From Haladaptatus cibarius D43 (GTDB lineage: Archaea > Halobacteriota > Halobacteria > Halobacteriales > Haladaptataceae), in contig NZ_JDTH01000002.1 in the NCBI RefSeq assembly GCF_000710615.1, positions 1,356,082 through 1,420,081 of the forward strand: 64,000 bases of DNA. Direction: 5' to 3'. Numbering within the stretch: position 1 is the stretch's first letter; the number at the start of each line of letters is the position of its first letter. This document shows positions 9,134-18,271 of this stretch, one piece after another. A program made the position numbers and the translations under genes. A model generated the notes under the pieces. That model did not search any database. It had not been told where the DNA came from and worked only from the letters and a program-made list of their open reading frames with translations.

Positions 9134-10491
9134 TTGGCGGTCACCTCCCGGCGAACCGCGGTGCCGACCGCGTCGTAAAATCGCTCGGCGATGGCGTCCA
9201 CGTCGTCCTTCGTGACGATGAGCGGCGGCAGGAATCGAACCGTACTGCTGTCGCGGCCGCCCAGTTCCACGATGAGGCCGCGGTCGAAACATTCGTCACG
9301 GATTTCGGAGGCGAGGTCGGAATGTGTCGGATAATGTCCGAGGTCGTCCGTCTCTGCGGCGATATCGACGATTTCTGCGCCGAGCATCAAACCCCGCCCG
9401 CGAACGTCGCCGACGCAGTCGAACGTTGCTTGAGTGTCTTCGAGGTGACTCCTGAGTCTGTCGCCCATTTTCTCGGCGTGGGAGTCGAGGTCGTTTTCGA
9501 GGACGTGCTCGATGGTCGCCTGTCCCGCCGCCATCGCCAGTTGGTCGCCGCGGAAGGTTCCAGCGTGGGCACCCGGTTCCCACACGTCTAACTCCTCTTT
9601 GTAGACGACGACCGAAAGCGGGAGGCCGCCGCCGACCGCTTTCGAGAGCGTTATCACGTCGGGTACGATGTCGGCGTGCTCGAAGGCGTACAGTTCGCCC
9701 GTGCGGCCGAGTCCGGTCTGGATTTCGTCCACGACGAGCGGGATGTCGCGTTCTTGGGTCATCCGCCGGATTTCCCGCGTCCAGTCGTCGGGGGCGGGAA
9801 TCGCGCCGCCCTCGCCCTGCACGAGTTCGAGCACCATTCCTGCCGGGGAGACGACGCCGCTTTCCGGATCCGAAAGGACGTGTTCAACGTATCGACTCGC
9901 GGTTTCGTGGCCGGATTCGCCGCCGATACCGAACGGACAGCGATACTCCGAGGGATACGGGAGATGATGCACGTCGGGCATCGTTCCCGGAACGGATTCT
10001 TTCGGGTCGGTGTTGCCCATCAGTCCGAGTGCGCCGTGGGTCATCCCGTGATAGCCGCCCTGAAACGCGAGTACGGAGCGATTTCCGGTGGCTGTTTTGA
10101 CGAGTTTCAGCGCCGCTTCGATGGCGTCGGTTCCGGCGGGGCTACAGAACTGTACCCGCGCTGACTCCGAAAACTCGTCGGGAAGGCTGTCGAACAGCGT
10201 GTCCACGAACCGCTCTTTCGTCGGCGTCGTGATGTCGAGCGTGTGCAGTGGTCGCTCTGCGTCCAGCACGTCCTCGATGGTCTGCACCACGACGGGGTGG
10301 TTGTGGCCGAGCGCGAGCGTTCCTGCCCCCGCCAGACAGTCGTAGTAGACGTTTCCATCCGCGTCCTCGACTTCGACGCCGTTCGCTCGCTCGATGGCAA
10401 TCGGAAGGTGACGGGGGTACGTTCGCGCGTTCGATTCCCGGCGCGCTTGCTGGGACAGCAAGCGCGCATTTTCGCTTTCGCTCCCGGTCAT
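9130..10491 (-). CDS. rhbA: Diaminobutyrate--2-oxoglutarate aminotransferase (RhbA-like)
   Basis: A class III PLP aminotransferase of 453 residues. It makes L-2,4-diaminobutyrate from aspartate semialdehyde and glutamate. Motifs are CSPAGTDAIEAALKL, the FQGGYHGMTHGALG glycine loop, VVDEIQTGLGRTG with the PLP Asp, and ITLSKAVGGGLPLS with the Schiff-base Lys. It is the first gene of the siderophore operon, about 80-130 bases downstream of two iron boxes. The ATG at 10491 is preferred over the frame's first codon at 10590, because the extra residues would begin inside the operator region. An EctB-like role in ectoine synthesis is less likely, since no ectA or ectC is nearby. Confidence 0.92.
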   Translation of the reverse strand: MTGSESENARLLSQQARRESNARTYPRHLPIAIERANGVEVEDADGNVYYDCLAGAGTLALGHNHPVVVQTIEDVLDAERPLHTLDITTPTKERFVDTLFDSLPDEFSESARVQFCSPAGTDAIEAALKLVKTATGNRSVLAFQGGYHGMTHGALGLMGNTDPKESVPGTMPDVHHLPYPSEYRCPFGIGGESGHETASRYVEHVLSDPESGVVSPAGMVLELVQGEGGAIPAPDDWTREIRRMTQERDIPLVVDEIQTGLGRTGELYAFEHADIVPDVITLSKAVGGGLPLSVVVYKEELDVWEPGAHAGTFRGDQLAMAAGQATIEHVLENDLDSHAEKMGDRLRSHLEDTQATFDCVGDVRGRGLMLGAEIVDIAAETDDLGHYPTHSDLASEIRDECFDRGLIVELGGRDSSTVRFLPPLIVTKDDVDAIAERFYDAVGTAVRREVTAK

Positions 10492-10569
10492 CGAATCCCT
10501 CCGGCCGAATCGAGCAGGAGAGATGACGCTATTCGTCCATTTCGTGGCGTACATCGACGCATTACAGAT

Positions 10570-10585
10570 TTTAGGCTCGCCTAAA
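10570..10585. promoter_or_regulatory. Iron box 1 (DtxR/IdeR/SirR-type operator)
   Basis: The sequence TTTAGGCTCGCCTAAA is a perfect inverted repeat (TTAGGC, 2-base centre, GCCTAA). It resembles operators bound by DtxR-family iron repressors, and haloarchaea carry such repressors (Idr/SirR). It lies between the siderophore operon start at 10491 and its candidate TATA elements. Binding under iron sufficiency should block transcription. The repressor itself is not in this window. Confidence 0.8.
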
Positions 10586-10605
10586 CCCATGTAAAACCTG
10601 CGATT
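10586..10605 (-). promoter_or_regulatory. Candidate TATA element between the two iron boxes
   Basis: Read leftward, the 20 bases between the operators contain TTTTACAT (plus-strand 10589-10596), a haloarchaeal-type TATA element. That would place transcription start near 10566 and give a leader of about 75 bases before rhbA. An alternative TATA-like TTTATG (plus-strand 10650-10655) would start transcription near 10626, just ahead of both operators. Either layout lets a bound repressor block the promoter. Mapping the 5' end would decide. Confidence 0.45.
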
Positions 10606-10621
10606 TTTAGGCCAGCCTAAA
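10606..10621. promoter_or_regulatory. Iron box 2 (DtxR/IdeR/SirR-type operator)
   Basis: The sequence TTTAGGCCAGCCTAAA is a second perfect TTAGGC / GCCTAA inverted repeat. Its centre is 36 bases from that of box 1, and it lies on the upstream side of the operon. Two operators with identical arms and different centres suggest cooperative binding of repressor dimers. No other copy of this palindrome was noticed in the window, which supports a dedicated role for the siderophore operon. Confidence 0.8.
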
Positions 10622-10803
10622 GGGACATATTTCTAGATATTCTAGTGGGCATAAATAATCGTTAGACGGAACAAGCTGAAAGTATCGAACCGTGCGACCC
10701 CAACCAGAAGAGAGCTATTCAACAAAGCGTTCGGTCAGCTGTTACTGTCTTGCTACGGTTGGGAAACTCGGGTCATCGAGCGTGGTCAAAAGGGAGGTGA
10801 GGG

Positions 10804-11172
10804 CTAGTCAAAAAGACCGTCTATCTTCGAATGTCCCCAGTAACGAACGGTGCCACACCGGTTTTCGTACGCGATGAGGCCAATATCTTCCAACAGCGGG
10901 AGGTGGACGTGGTGGAGTTGGATGGACATTGATTCACGGTTAGGTTCGATTTCCGCCTCCGACGCGTTCGCTTCCAGTTCCACAAGCGTGTCAACGAGTT
11001 CATCCAGCGTCGTAACGTTGGAACCGTTCGAGAGGACGCGGCAGATAGTTTCCCGCCGTTGATTCTGCAGAACCCGTGCGATAGTTTCGGACGACAATTT
11101 CGGCTCGTATGCTTCTTCGGGGTGATTCCGCACAGTTTCAATATTGTCGAGTCGTTTCTCGGAATCGCTCAT
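10804..11172 (-). CDS. Small winged-helix regulator (DUF7344-like)
   Basis: A 122-residue protein resembling small haloarchaeal winged-helix proteins now filed as DUF7344 (assignment from memory). SSETIARVLQNQRRETICRV looks like the first helices, and IQLHHVHLPLLEDIGLIAYE matches the typical 'HxHLPxLxxxGLI' wing segment. The end is GTVRYWG. Such proteins often sit next to Bat-type regulators, as here, where the Bat-like gene lies about 80 bases away on the same strand. The ATG at 11172 is preferred over 11187 because it removes a non-conserved MFLRV extension. The DNA target is unknown. Confidence 0.8.
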   Translation of the reverse strand: MSDSEKRLDNIETVRNHPEEAYEPKLSSETIARVLQNQRRETICRVLSNGSNVTTLDELVDTLVELEANASEAEIEPNRESMSIQLHHVHLPLLEDIGLIAYENRCGTVRYWGHSKIDGLFD

Positions 11173-11253
11173 TACCCGAAGAAACAAGTCTCGGGCTACG
11201 AGTCCTCTGCCTCACTATTGAGGTATCATCGTCAAGGCCGAATGCGGGACGGG

Positions 11254-13761
11254 TCAGTCTACCTCATCGTGGTTGCTGAACAGGAGAGTGAACACCTTCT
11301 GCTGTGCAGTCTGCAAGTGTTGATGAAACGTCGGCGAAGAAATGTCGAGCGTTTCGGCAAGTTCCGTACCTGTACTTGCCCGGGGATAGTCGAAGTATCC
11401 TGCAAGATATGCAGACAGTAGTATCTCAAACTGTCGTGCAGTCAACATCGTCTCTAACTCGTCATGGAGGTCAGGTTCTGGGTGGAGTGGGTGCTCCCGA
11501 TTTCGTTTCGCGAGAAGTGCGGCGCTCGGATGCACAGCCTGAACCGCTTCGACGAACGGACGAATTTCGGTGTTCGCTGGAACTTCAGCGATAAGCGTTC
11601 CCTCGCCCCGAGTAATTGATCCACTGCGGACGTACGCACCGCGTTCGATGAGGGCTTGCGCGGTGGTTTTCGTTCCCCGAATCTTCATTTCGAACGTGGT
11701 ATCGATGTCTCCGCTCTGTATCTGCCGAACATATTCGATGCTGGGCGACGCTTTTGCTCGCTCGATAACGTCTTTCGGTGCCACTCCAGAACTCGTCACG
11801 TAGAATATGTAGGTATCGTTCGATGCTGGTACCACACCATTGAGCGTGAAGGAACATTCAAGCTCCGCAGATGTGGTGACAAAAAAGGAATCAGTTCCGG
11901 AGAGTGAGAATTCGAGTTCAAGGATACGGTCGCTGTAGAGAAGCTGTTTGCTTTCTGCGGCGTTTATCGCGTGACCGATCATCTCGCCCAGTTCGGCGAA
12001 TACGGCCTGTTCACGCTCCCCGATGACCGTTGGTCGAGCCGCGTACACGACCAAAACACCATACATAGTTTCCCCGTGTCCAAACGGAATATAGGCGGCA
12101 GAACGATAGTTTCGTTCCCACGCCGCCGTTTTTATCGATGCCGGAAACGCCGGGTCAGTCTGAACGTCTTCGATGACTTGAACAGTGCCGGTTCGTATCG
12201 CTGTCGCTGCGGCACCGGATTCTGTTTCGGTGCTTTCTTTGGCGACGGTTTCGAGATACGTTTCGTCGATTCCGGCCGCGGTTTGGACGGAGAGTCCCTG
12301 TTCCGCCGCGGACAAGGTTCCGACGAGCGCCCCGTGGTAGACGTTCGACGCTGCGAATCTCTCACACACCGTCTGCTCGATCTCCTCGCGGGTCGGGGAT
12401 GCAACCAAGGCTTGATTGATGTCTCTGACGATGGCATTGATTCGGTTTAAGGTCGTCAACTCGTCACGCTGGCGAGCAATCGCGCGTTCGCGCTCTGCTC
12501 TCGTCAAAGCGGCCTCGGTGTTTGCGGCCAGCACTCGTACCAAGTCGAAATCGATTTGGTCGAAATCACGAACCGACTCCGACGACGTAATGAACACACC
12601 GTATTCACCGATCGGGACGATGATACTGCTTCGAATCGGCGTATCTCGGGCCGCCCCTTCCTCTGTCGCTTGCACGTCGGGGATGACGGACGGTTCGCCC
12701 GCCTCGAAAGCATCCCAGACGAACGGGTCTTCGGGCGTGAACGTCGGAACCGACCCTCCGAGTGCGCTGGCGACCTTGTCTGTCGTTGCGACGGGTTCGA
12801 GTGATTCGCCATCCGCCGATTCGAAATGAATTCCGCTAATCGGGAAATCGAGAACCTCGGCCGCAGTCGTCACCGCGTGAGTGCAAATCATCTGAGATGA
12901 TGCAGTCTCGGACATTCGCTGTGTCGTCTCGTGTAACGCATTGAGCGCATCTTCACGGTGCTTCCTCTCACTGATGTCGCGAAAGATACCTTGAATGACC
13001 GGTCGGCCGCGTAACTCAGTCGTCTTTGAGTTTATTGTGACAGGAATCCGGTTTCCGTTCGCGGTCATCACCGTCAGCTCCTGATTCTCTCTGAACAGAC
13101 CACCACGTTTCTGATGTCCCTGGAATAGCTGCTCGTAACGCTCGGCTTCCTCGGATGGGTGTAACTCCGTCTGATGCATTCCTTCAATCTCGTCTACCGG
13201 TCGTTCAAGCAATTCAGCCGCCGCTTGGTTAGTCTCCTGTATTACACCAGTTTTCGCATCGGCTACAAAAATGGCGTCCGGCGCGGTTTCGACGAGCGTT
13301 CGATACTTTTCGGTTGCCGCTTCGAGTTCGTTTTGTCGTTGTTGCTGTTCGGAAACGTCCCGGAGTCTCACCGTGAACAAGCATTGTCCGCGATAGGTGT
13401 GTTCACGAAGACAAAGGGAGAGTAAAAGTTCGTCACCACTTCGGTGTCGTCCGACTCGCTCGATGTTCGTGCATTTGTTCGTCGATTCTAGGTCGTCCGT
13501 ATACTGGTAGAAGTCGGAGACTTCGGAATCTCGTTCCGGAAAAAGCATATGTATCGAGTTCCCGAGAAGGTCGTCTACACTGTATCCGAAGAGAGACGCC
13601 ACTGCTTCGTTCGCAAAGACGATGGTCGCGTCCTCGGCTATCGTGATTAACCCGTCGAGCGAATCCTTGACAATACTTTTGAAAAAAGCGGCTTCTTCGG
13701 CCGATTCCATGCTTCTGAGTGAACTGGTAGTCGCATCGTCCGGCGGAGAAGGTTCGGACAT
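11254..13761 (-). CDS. PAS/GAF/Bat-type transcriptional regulator with HTH_10
   Basis: An 835-residue soluble multi-sensor regulator of the bacterio-opsin-activator (Bat) family. Rough domain order: PAS at 25-140 (LDGLITIAEDATIVFANEAV), a second PAS at 150-265 (APDAIFVADAKTGVIQETN), GAF at 280-425, GAF at 455-605, a Bat-type linker domain at 615-770, and a C-terminal HTH_10 at 780-830 (LTARQFEILLSAYLAGYFDY). The second helix region SSPTFHQHLQTAQQKVFTLL is typical of HTH_10. The ATG at 13761 is chosen over 13788 to drop a hydrophobic upstream extension. The PAS and GAF domains suggest redox, light or small-molecule sensing; the targets are unknown. Confidence 0.9.
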   Translation of the reverse strand: MSEPSPPDDATTSSLRSMESAEEAAFFKSIVKDSLDGLITIAEDATIVFANEAVASLFGYSVDDLLGNSIHMLFPERDSEVSDFYQYTDDLESTNKCTNIERVGRHRSGDELLLSLCLREHTYRGQCLFTVRLRDVSEQQQRQNELEAATEKYRTLVETAPDAIFVADAKTGVIQETNQAAAELLERPVDEIEGMHQTELHPSEEAERYEQLFQGHQKRGGLFRENQELTVMTANGNRIPVTINSKTTELRGRPVIQGIFRDISERKHREDALNALHETTQRMSETASSQMICTHAVTTAAEVLDFPISGIHFESADGESLEPVATTDKVASALGGSVPTFTPEDPFVWDAFEAGEPSVIPDVQATEEGAARDTPIRSSIIVPIGEYGVFITSSESVRDFDQIDFDLVRVLAANTEAALTRAERERAIARQRDELTTLNRINAIVRDINQALVASPTREEIEQTVCERFAASNVYHGALVGTLSAAEQGLSVQTAAGIDETYLETVAKESTETESGAAATAIRTGTVQVIEDVQTDPAFPASIKTAAWERNYRSAAYIPFGHGETMYGVLVVYAARPTVIGEREQAVFAELGEMIGHAINAAESKQLLYSDRILELEFSLSGTDSFFVTTSAELECSFTLNGVVPASNDTYIFYVTSSGVAPKDVIERAKASPSIEYVRQIQSGDIDTTFEMKIRGTKTTAQALIERGAYVRSGSITRGEGTLIAEVPANTEIRPFVEAVQAVHPSAALLAKRNREHPLHPEPDLHDELETMLTARQFEILLSAYLAGYFDYPRASTGTELAETLDISSPTFHQHLQTAQQKVFTLLFSNHDEVD

Positions 13762-13857
13762 GGTTGTGAGATACAGGAGAAGAATCAAAAATAGACTTTC
13801 GCTAATGCAGATTGGTATGTGTTACTTCTGTGAATGTTTGGAGCATGTGGGGTAGCG

Positions 13858-15093
13858 TCAGTCGGACGATACCCGCCCCAGGACGGTTTCAGCGAGCGTC
13901 GGCACGAACGTTCCAACGTCCGTAACCATCCCGATAGCCTGTGCGCTCCCACGGTCGAGCAGTTGGGTGACCGTCGCGGGATTGATGTCCACGCAGACGA
14001 CGCGCGTAGTGGACGGCAGGCAGTTGCCCACCGCGACCGAATGGAGAAGCGTCGAGAGCATCAACACGAGGTCAGCCTCGTGGGCCTGTTCCCGGATGGC
14101 GTTCTGTGCTTTCACCGCGTCCGTGATGGTGTCCGGCAGTGGGCCATCGTCACGAATCGACCCCGCGAGGACGTATGGCACGTCGTTTTCCACGCATTCG
14201 TACATCACACCCTCTTCGATGAGTCCCTCTTCGACCGCTTCCGCGATACCGCCCGCCCGGATTACCTCGCTGATGGTGTAGATGTGGTGTTTGTGTCCCT
14301 TTCGCGGGTGTTCCAGCGTCTCGATGTTCATCCCCAGCGAAGTGCCGTACCGACCGCGTTCGATGTCGTGAACCGCGAACCCGTTGCCCGCGCTGAGCAT
14401 GTCGATGTAGCCCTCGCGGATGAGGCGCGCGAGGTCGTCGCCCGCGCCGGAGTGGATGAGCGCCGGGCCGACCACGGCGAGCACTTTTCCACCTTCTTCT
14501 TTCGTCTCCACGATGGTTTCCCCGATTTCGCGGATGAGCGATTCGGAGGGCCGTTCGCTCGACACGCCACCCTGCATGAATCCGAACGGGCCGCCACCAC
14601 CGCGGGGTCGTTCCGGCGGGTCAACGCGCACGCCGGATTCGTCCGTCACGACGAGGTCACCTTCCTCGATTGCGTTGAGCACCTTCGTCGTGGCCCGTGA
14701 CTCGTCGGGGTCGATGACGATTGCACAGTCCATCTCGATGTTCTCGACCGGAATCCACTCCCCGTCGTACCGAACCTGCGTCGGATGGTTCGTCGTTGAG
14801 TAAAAGCCGTGCGGGACGACTTGATTTTCCGGGGCCGGTTTCAGTTCTGCGTCGGAGGGATTCGGCACGTGCGCGCCGTTCTGGTGCAGTTCGTGCAGAA
14901 TCGCGCGAACCGTCTCCTCGTCCTCCGCCGAGACGGACATCCTTGCGTAGGACTCCTCGTCTTTGTGCTTGCCGACGCGAAACTCCTCGACTTCGAACTC
15001 CCCGTCCAAATCCATCACCACGCCGAAACATTGCTGCATCATGCCGGAGTCGATGATGTGGCCTTCCAACTCCACCGTGCGAGAGCGAACCAT
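13858..15093 (-). CDS. LOR/SDH-type protein, archaeal ornithine cyclodeaminase family (TIGR00300)
   Basis: A 411-residue protein of the TIGR00300 family, related to the LOR/SDH bifunctional-enzyme conserved region. A methanogen member is reported to be an NAD-dependent ornithine cyclodeaminase making proline. The N-terminal domain begins VELEGHIIDSGMMQQCFGVV, and the C-terminal half has a Rossmann-like core (GKVLAVVGPALIHSGAGDDL and VVCVDINPATVTQLLDRG). A glycine-rich PRGGGGPFGFMQGG linker separates them. Function in proline or arginine metabolism is inferred from the family. It is a single gene, divergent from the phosphoesterase gene at 15218. Confidence 0.8.
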   Translation of the reverse strand: MVRSRTVELEGHIIDSGMMQQCFGVVMDLDGEFEVEEFRVGKHKDEESYARMSVSAEDEETVRAILHELHQNGAHVPNPSDAELKPAPENQVVPHGFYSTTNHPTQVRYDGEWIPVENIEMDCAIVIDPDESRATTKVLNAIEEGDLVVTDESGVRVDPPERPRGGGGPFGFMQGGVSSERPSESLIREIGETIVETKEEGGKVLAVVGPALIHSGAGDDLARLIREGYIDMLSAGNGFAVHDIERGRYGTSLGMNIETLEHPRKGHKHHIYTISEVIRAGGIAEAVEEGLIEEGVMYECVENDVPYVLAGSIRDDGPLPDTITDAVKAQNAIREQAHEADLVLMLSTLLHSVAVGNCLPSTTRVVCVDINPATVTQLLDRGSAQAIGMVTDVGTFVPTLAETVLGRVSSD

Positions 15094-15217
15094 ATTCGAG
15101 TGGATGTGGGTAATCGGTATCAGCGTTGTGTCGATAAAGTCCCGCTTAACACGGGGTTTTTGTTGCTCTTCCCAAACAATTAATATTCGGGTCGGAATAC
15201 TGTAAAATGATAGTTCA

Positions 15218-16651
15218 ATGGAACGTGCAACAGTTCTTTTCGGTACTCACTTCAACGGCCGACTCGGAAACGAAGAGACGGGCGAAACCCCGAAACGCTA
15301 CTTCGGACTCGTAGATCGGTTGCGTGATACTGTTACTCGGCCGATATTTGTCGGGAGCGGTGACGACATTGCTCCATCGGTTCCCTCGACGATTTTTCGC
15401 GGGAAACAGGCAGTAGATATCCTCAATGCTGGCGAACTCGATTGCAACATTTACGGAAATCACGACTTCGACTTCGGTTCCGAAACGCTCGTCGAGCGCG
15501 TCGCCGAAAGCACGTTTCCGTGGGTCGCGGCGAACGTCATCGACACTCAAACGGACGACGTGCTGGGGCGAGAAGACGGCGCACGGCGGTACGTTTCGTT
15601 CCCAGCTGGAGAGTACACACTCGGTATCACCGGCATCGCGGACGGGGACACTGCCGACACCTCTTCTCCCGGTGAGCAAACGGAGATACTGCCCCCTGCA
15701 GAAGCGGTCAAAACTATCGTTCCCGAGATGCGCGAACGTGGGATCGACATCGTCGTTGTGCTCTCACAGTTGATGAACGACGAACCGGAGCGATTCGCCA
15801 GCCAGATAGACGATGTCGATCTGCTCGTTGGGTTCAATCACACCGTCTCGCCACCTCGGACGGTCGATAATACGGTAGTCGCTTGTGTGGGTGACCTCTA
15901 CGAATCCGTGAGCGAACTCGAACTTCGTATCGACGAAGACGGTCTCGTCGGATACGAGTACGACCTTCACGCTGTTGCCGACGCGGAACCGGAACTGGAC
16001 AGCACAGTCGGTGAAATCGCACAATCCTATAAAGAGCGACTGAGCGCTCGACTCGAAACGACGGTCGGAGAGACCACGGCAGAACTCGACACTCGATTCG
16101 AAACGATTCGGCGGGGCGAGTCCGGCGTGTGCAACCTCATTGTTGACATCATGCGCGAGACAGCAAACACCGACATCGCCCTGCTCCCGGCCGGTGGCAT
16201 CCGAACAGATACGGTTCACCCATCCGGAAACATTACCAAAGGACAAATCGTCGAGATGCTTCCGTTTTTGAATACGAGGGTCGAAATCGAAGTGAGCGGA
16301 GAACAACTCCGTTCCGCGCTGGAAAACGGGGTCAGTATGGTCGAGGATACCGATGGACGGTTTCCGCAGGTGAGTGGAATGGCGTACAGTTACACCACAA
16401 CAAAAGCGCCGTTCGACCGGATTCAGACCGTGATTGTGGATGGAAAACGGATAGAAAACGACCAGACGTACTCTGTTGCGACCAGCGATTTCACCGCGGA
16501 TGGCGGAAACGGCTACGAGACGTTCGCAGAGGCGACTTACTGTTCGACGGTGGAAGAGCCGCCGCTGTTGTCCGAACTTGTAATCGATAGCATTCGAGAA
16601 CGGGAAACTGTCGAACCGACGACGGACGGTCGAATTACGAGGGAAGAGTAA
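15218..16651 (+). CDS. 5'-nucleotidase/UshA-like metallophosphoesterase with altered metal motif
   Basis: A 477-residue protein with the two-domain UshA layout. The N-terminal calcineurin-like domain includes GNHDFDFGSE, and the C-terminal nucleotide-binding domain includes LLPAGGIRTD and VATSDFTADGGNGYE. The first metal motif, normally DxH(G), reads GTHFNGRL, so the Asp and one His seem to be missing. The usual GHTH region reads VGFNHTV. There is no signal peptide, unlike periplasmic UshA. It may therefore bind or hydrolyse substrate with altered metals, or be a non-catalytic homolog. TTAATA about 35 bases upstream is a likely TATA element. It heads a loose cluster with an aminotransferase, nucleotidyltransferase, exporter and protease. 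Confidence 0.8.
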   Translation: MERATVLFGTHFNGRLGNEETGETPKRYFGLVDRLRDTVTRPIFVGSGDDIAPSVPSTIFRGKQAVDILNAGELDCNIYGNHDFDFGSETLVERVAESTFPWVAANVIDTQTDDVLGREDGARRYVSFPAGEYTLGITGIADGDTADTSSPGEQTEILPPAEAVKTIVPEMRERGIDIVVVLSQLMNDEPERFASQIDDVDLLVGFNHTVSPPRTVDNTVVACVGDLYESVSELELRIDEDGLVGYEYDLHAVADAEPELDSTVGEIAQSYKERLSARLETTVGETTAELDTRFETIRRGESGVCNLIVDIMRETANTDIALLPAGGIRTDTVHPSGNITKGQIVEMLPFLNTRVEIEVSGEQLRSALENGVSMVEDTDGRFPQVSGMAYSYTTTKAPFDRIQTVIVDGKRIENDQTYSVATSDFTADGGNGYETFAEATYCSTVEEPPLLSELVIDSIRERETVEPTTDGRITREE

Positions 16652-16678
16652 GCGCTTTCGGGCGAGATATTGGAGGCG

Positions 16679-17938
16679 TTACGCAGTTTCTGCGAGGTTC
16701 TGTAACGTCTGTTCTAAGACGTCTATCGCCTCGTCTATCTCATCTTCGGTCACGACGACCGGTGGTTTGATGACGATAGAGTTCCCTCCGAAATCGCCCG
16801 ACAGCCGGAACAAGATTCCCTGTTCACGGCACGAGTCGAACACACGTTGGGCGAGTTCGCTGTCGGGTTCCCCATTGGGGAAGACGATGTCGAGTCCCGC
16901 AATGAGACCGAAACTCCGGACGTCGCTGACACAGTCGAAACGTTTCAGTTTCTGAAGCCGGTCGCGGAGATATCGGCTCTTCTTTCGAATACTATCGCTG
17001 TAACCCGGTTCGGTGAGTATTTCGAGCACTTCGAGTGCAGTCGCACACGAAACCGGGTGTGCACCGTAGGTGAACTCGTGTTCGCCGTACTCTACTACGT
17101 CGTACTCTTCCTTACAGAGGACACCTCCGAGAGGGAATCCCGCCGACAGCCCTTTTGCCACAGTCATGATATCCGGTGTCACTCCGTAGTAATCCGCGGC
17201 GAACATATCCTCTAACCAGCCGAATCCCGTCTGCACCTCATCGAAGATAAGCGCGATGTCGTTGTCATCACAAATTTGTCGAATCTCTTCGAGATACTCC
17301 TGTGGAAACCCGATAACGCCCGCATTAACGTCGATGGGTGTCAACAACACGGCGGCAATATCGTCGTCGTTTTCGGCCAACTTCCGGAACGGGCGAGCAC
17401 TTGGTTCGTCCATCTCGTACGGCGGCTCAAAATGGACAAACGGCTCTTGGCCACCGATGAAATCCCGTCCGAAATATTTCCCGCTCGCTCGCATCGTCTC
17501 AAGCGTTTCACCAAAGAAACTTCCGTACGTTGTTGCTATTTTATATTTCCCGTGGCGCTTTCGTGCCATTTTGATGGCACATTCGTTGGCTAAACTACCA
17601 CCAGTCATCTTCAGATTCACTTTTTCGAGACCGGCCGGTGCTACGTCCACCAACTTCTTTGCGAGCATAAGCGTCGTCTCGTCGAGATAGCGTGAGGAGG
17701 TGTATTGGAGCGTTTGTATTTGCTCGACGGCCGCGGAGATGATCTGGGGATGGCTATGACCGAAGTTGAGATTAAGTGTTTGAGAAGCAAAATCAAGATA
17801 CTCGTTTCCGTCTACGTCAACGATAGATACTCCGTTTCCAGAGGCGAACGGTTGTTGATCCGGCTGAAAGTTCTGGCATAGTCGTTCCCGGCATTGGTCT
17901 AGCGACGGAGATTGCATCCGCGGATCATGACTGTTCAT
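16679..17938 (-). CDS. Class III PLP aminotransferase, substrate unknown
   Basis: A 419-residue fold-type I aminotransferase. The PLP lysine lies in TVAKGLSAGFPLGG, the PLP Asp in IFDEVQTGFG, and an active-site arginine candidate is near the C-terminus. The glycine loop is unusual. Where relatives have SGSEAN it reads TGGSLANE, and the usual YHG segment is replaced by TYGSFFGETLETMRASG. Ornithine, GABA or diamine aminotransferases are the nearest named families, but none fits clearly. The ATG at 17938 is preferred over 17953. It is convergent with the phosphoesterase and divergent from the nucleotidyltransferase, with an AT-rich gap between. Confidence 0.85.
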   Translation of the reverse strand: MNSHDPRMQSPSLDQCRERLCQNFQPDQQPFASGNGVSIVDVDGNEYLDFASQTLNLNFGHSHPQIISAAVEQIQTLQYTSSRYLDETTLMLAKKLVDVAPAGLEKVNLKMTGGSLANECAIKMARKRHGKYKIATTYGSFFGETLETMRASGKYFGRDFIGGQEPFVHFEPPYEMDEPSARPFRKLAENDDDIAAVLLTPIDVNAGVIGFPQEYLEEIRQICDDNDIALIFDEVQTGFGWLEDMFAADYYGVTPDIMTVAKGLSAGFPLGGVLCKEEYDVVEYGEHEFTYGAHPVSCATALEVLEILTEPGYSDSIRKKSRYLRDRLQKLKRFDCVSDVRSFGLIAGLDIVFPNGEPDSELAQRVFDSCREQGILFRLSGDFGGNSIVIKPPVVVTEDEIDEAIDVLEQTLQNLAETA

Positions 17939-18271
17939 AGCAATGCCACACACTCAATATACTAAATAATTACGGTTATTTTTATATTTATATTAGTACA
18001 CAAATCGATTATAGCATACTAAAGTGAGCATCATTTTACACAGCACCAGTTAGAATACGAGAAAATAATAATGGTAGATAATAAATCCAGTATCGTTCCA
18101 ACTCATTTTAAATATATTTATAATTTATGTATTTGAAAATATGTGCTATGAATCTACGTTCATCGCTATGTCTTTCATCGATCGCAGTTTAAATATGGTA
18201 CTTCCAAAACAAAAATGAATAGACGTTCTTACAGTGGAAAAGTATAAGCCGGGGCGCAATGATGTGCGAGC
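17939..18271. other. AT-rich divergent intergenic region
   Basis: This 333-base gap between the divergent aminotransferase and nucleotidyltransferase genes is far richer in A+T than the flanking genes. Several TATA-like runs lie close to both starts (for example TTATTTTTATATTTATA near 17973). I see no convincing reading frame and no clear operator palindrome. It most likely holds two divergent promoters and may mark transferred DNA. Confidence 0.6.
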
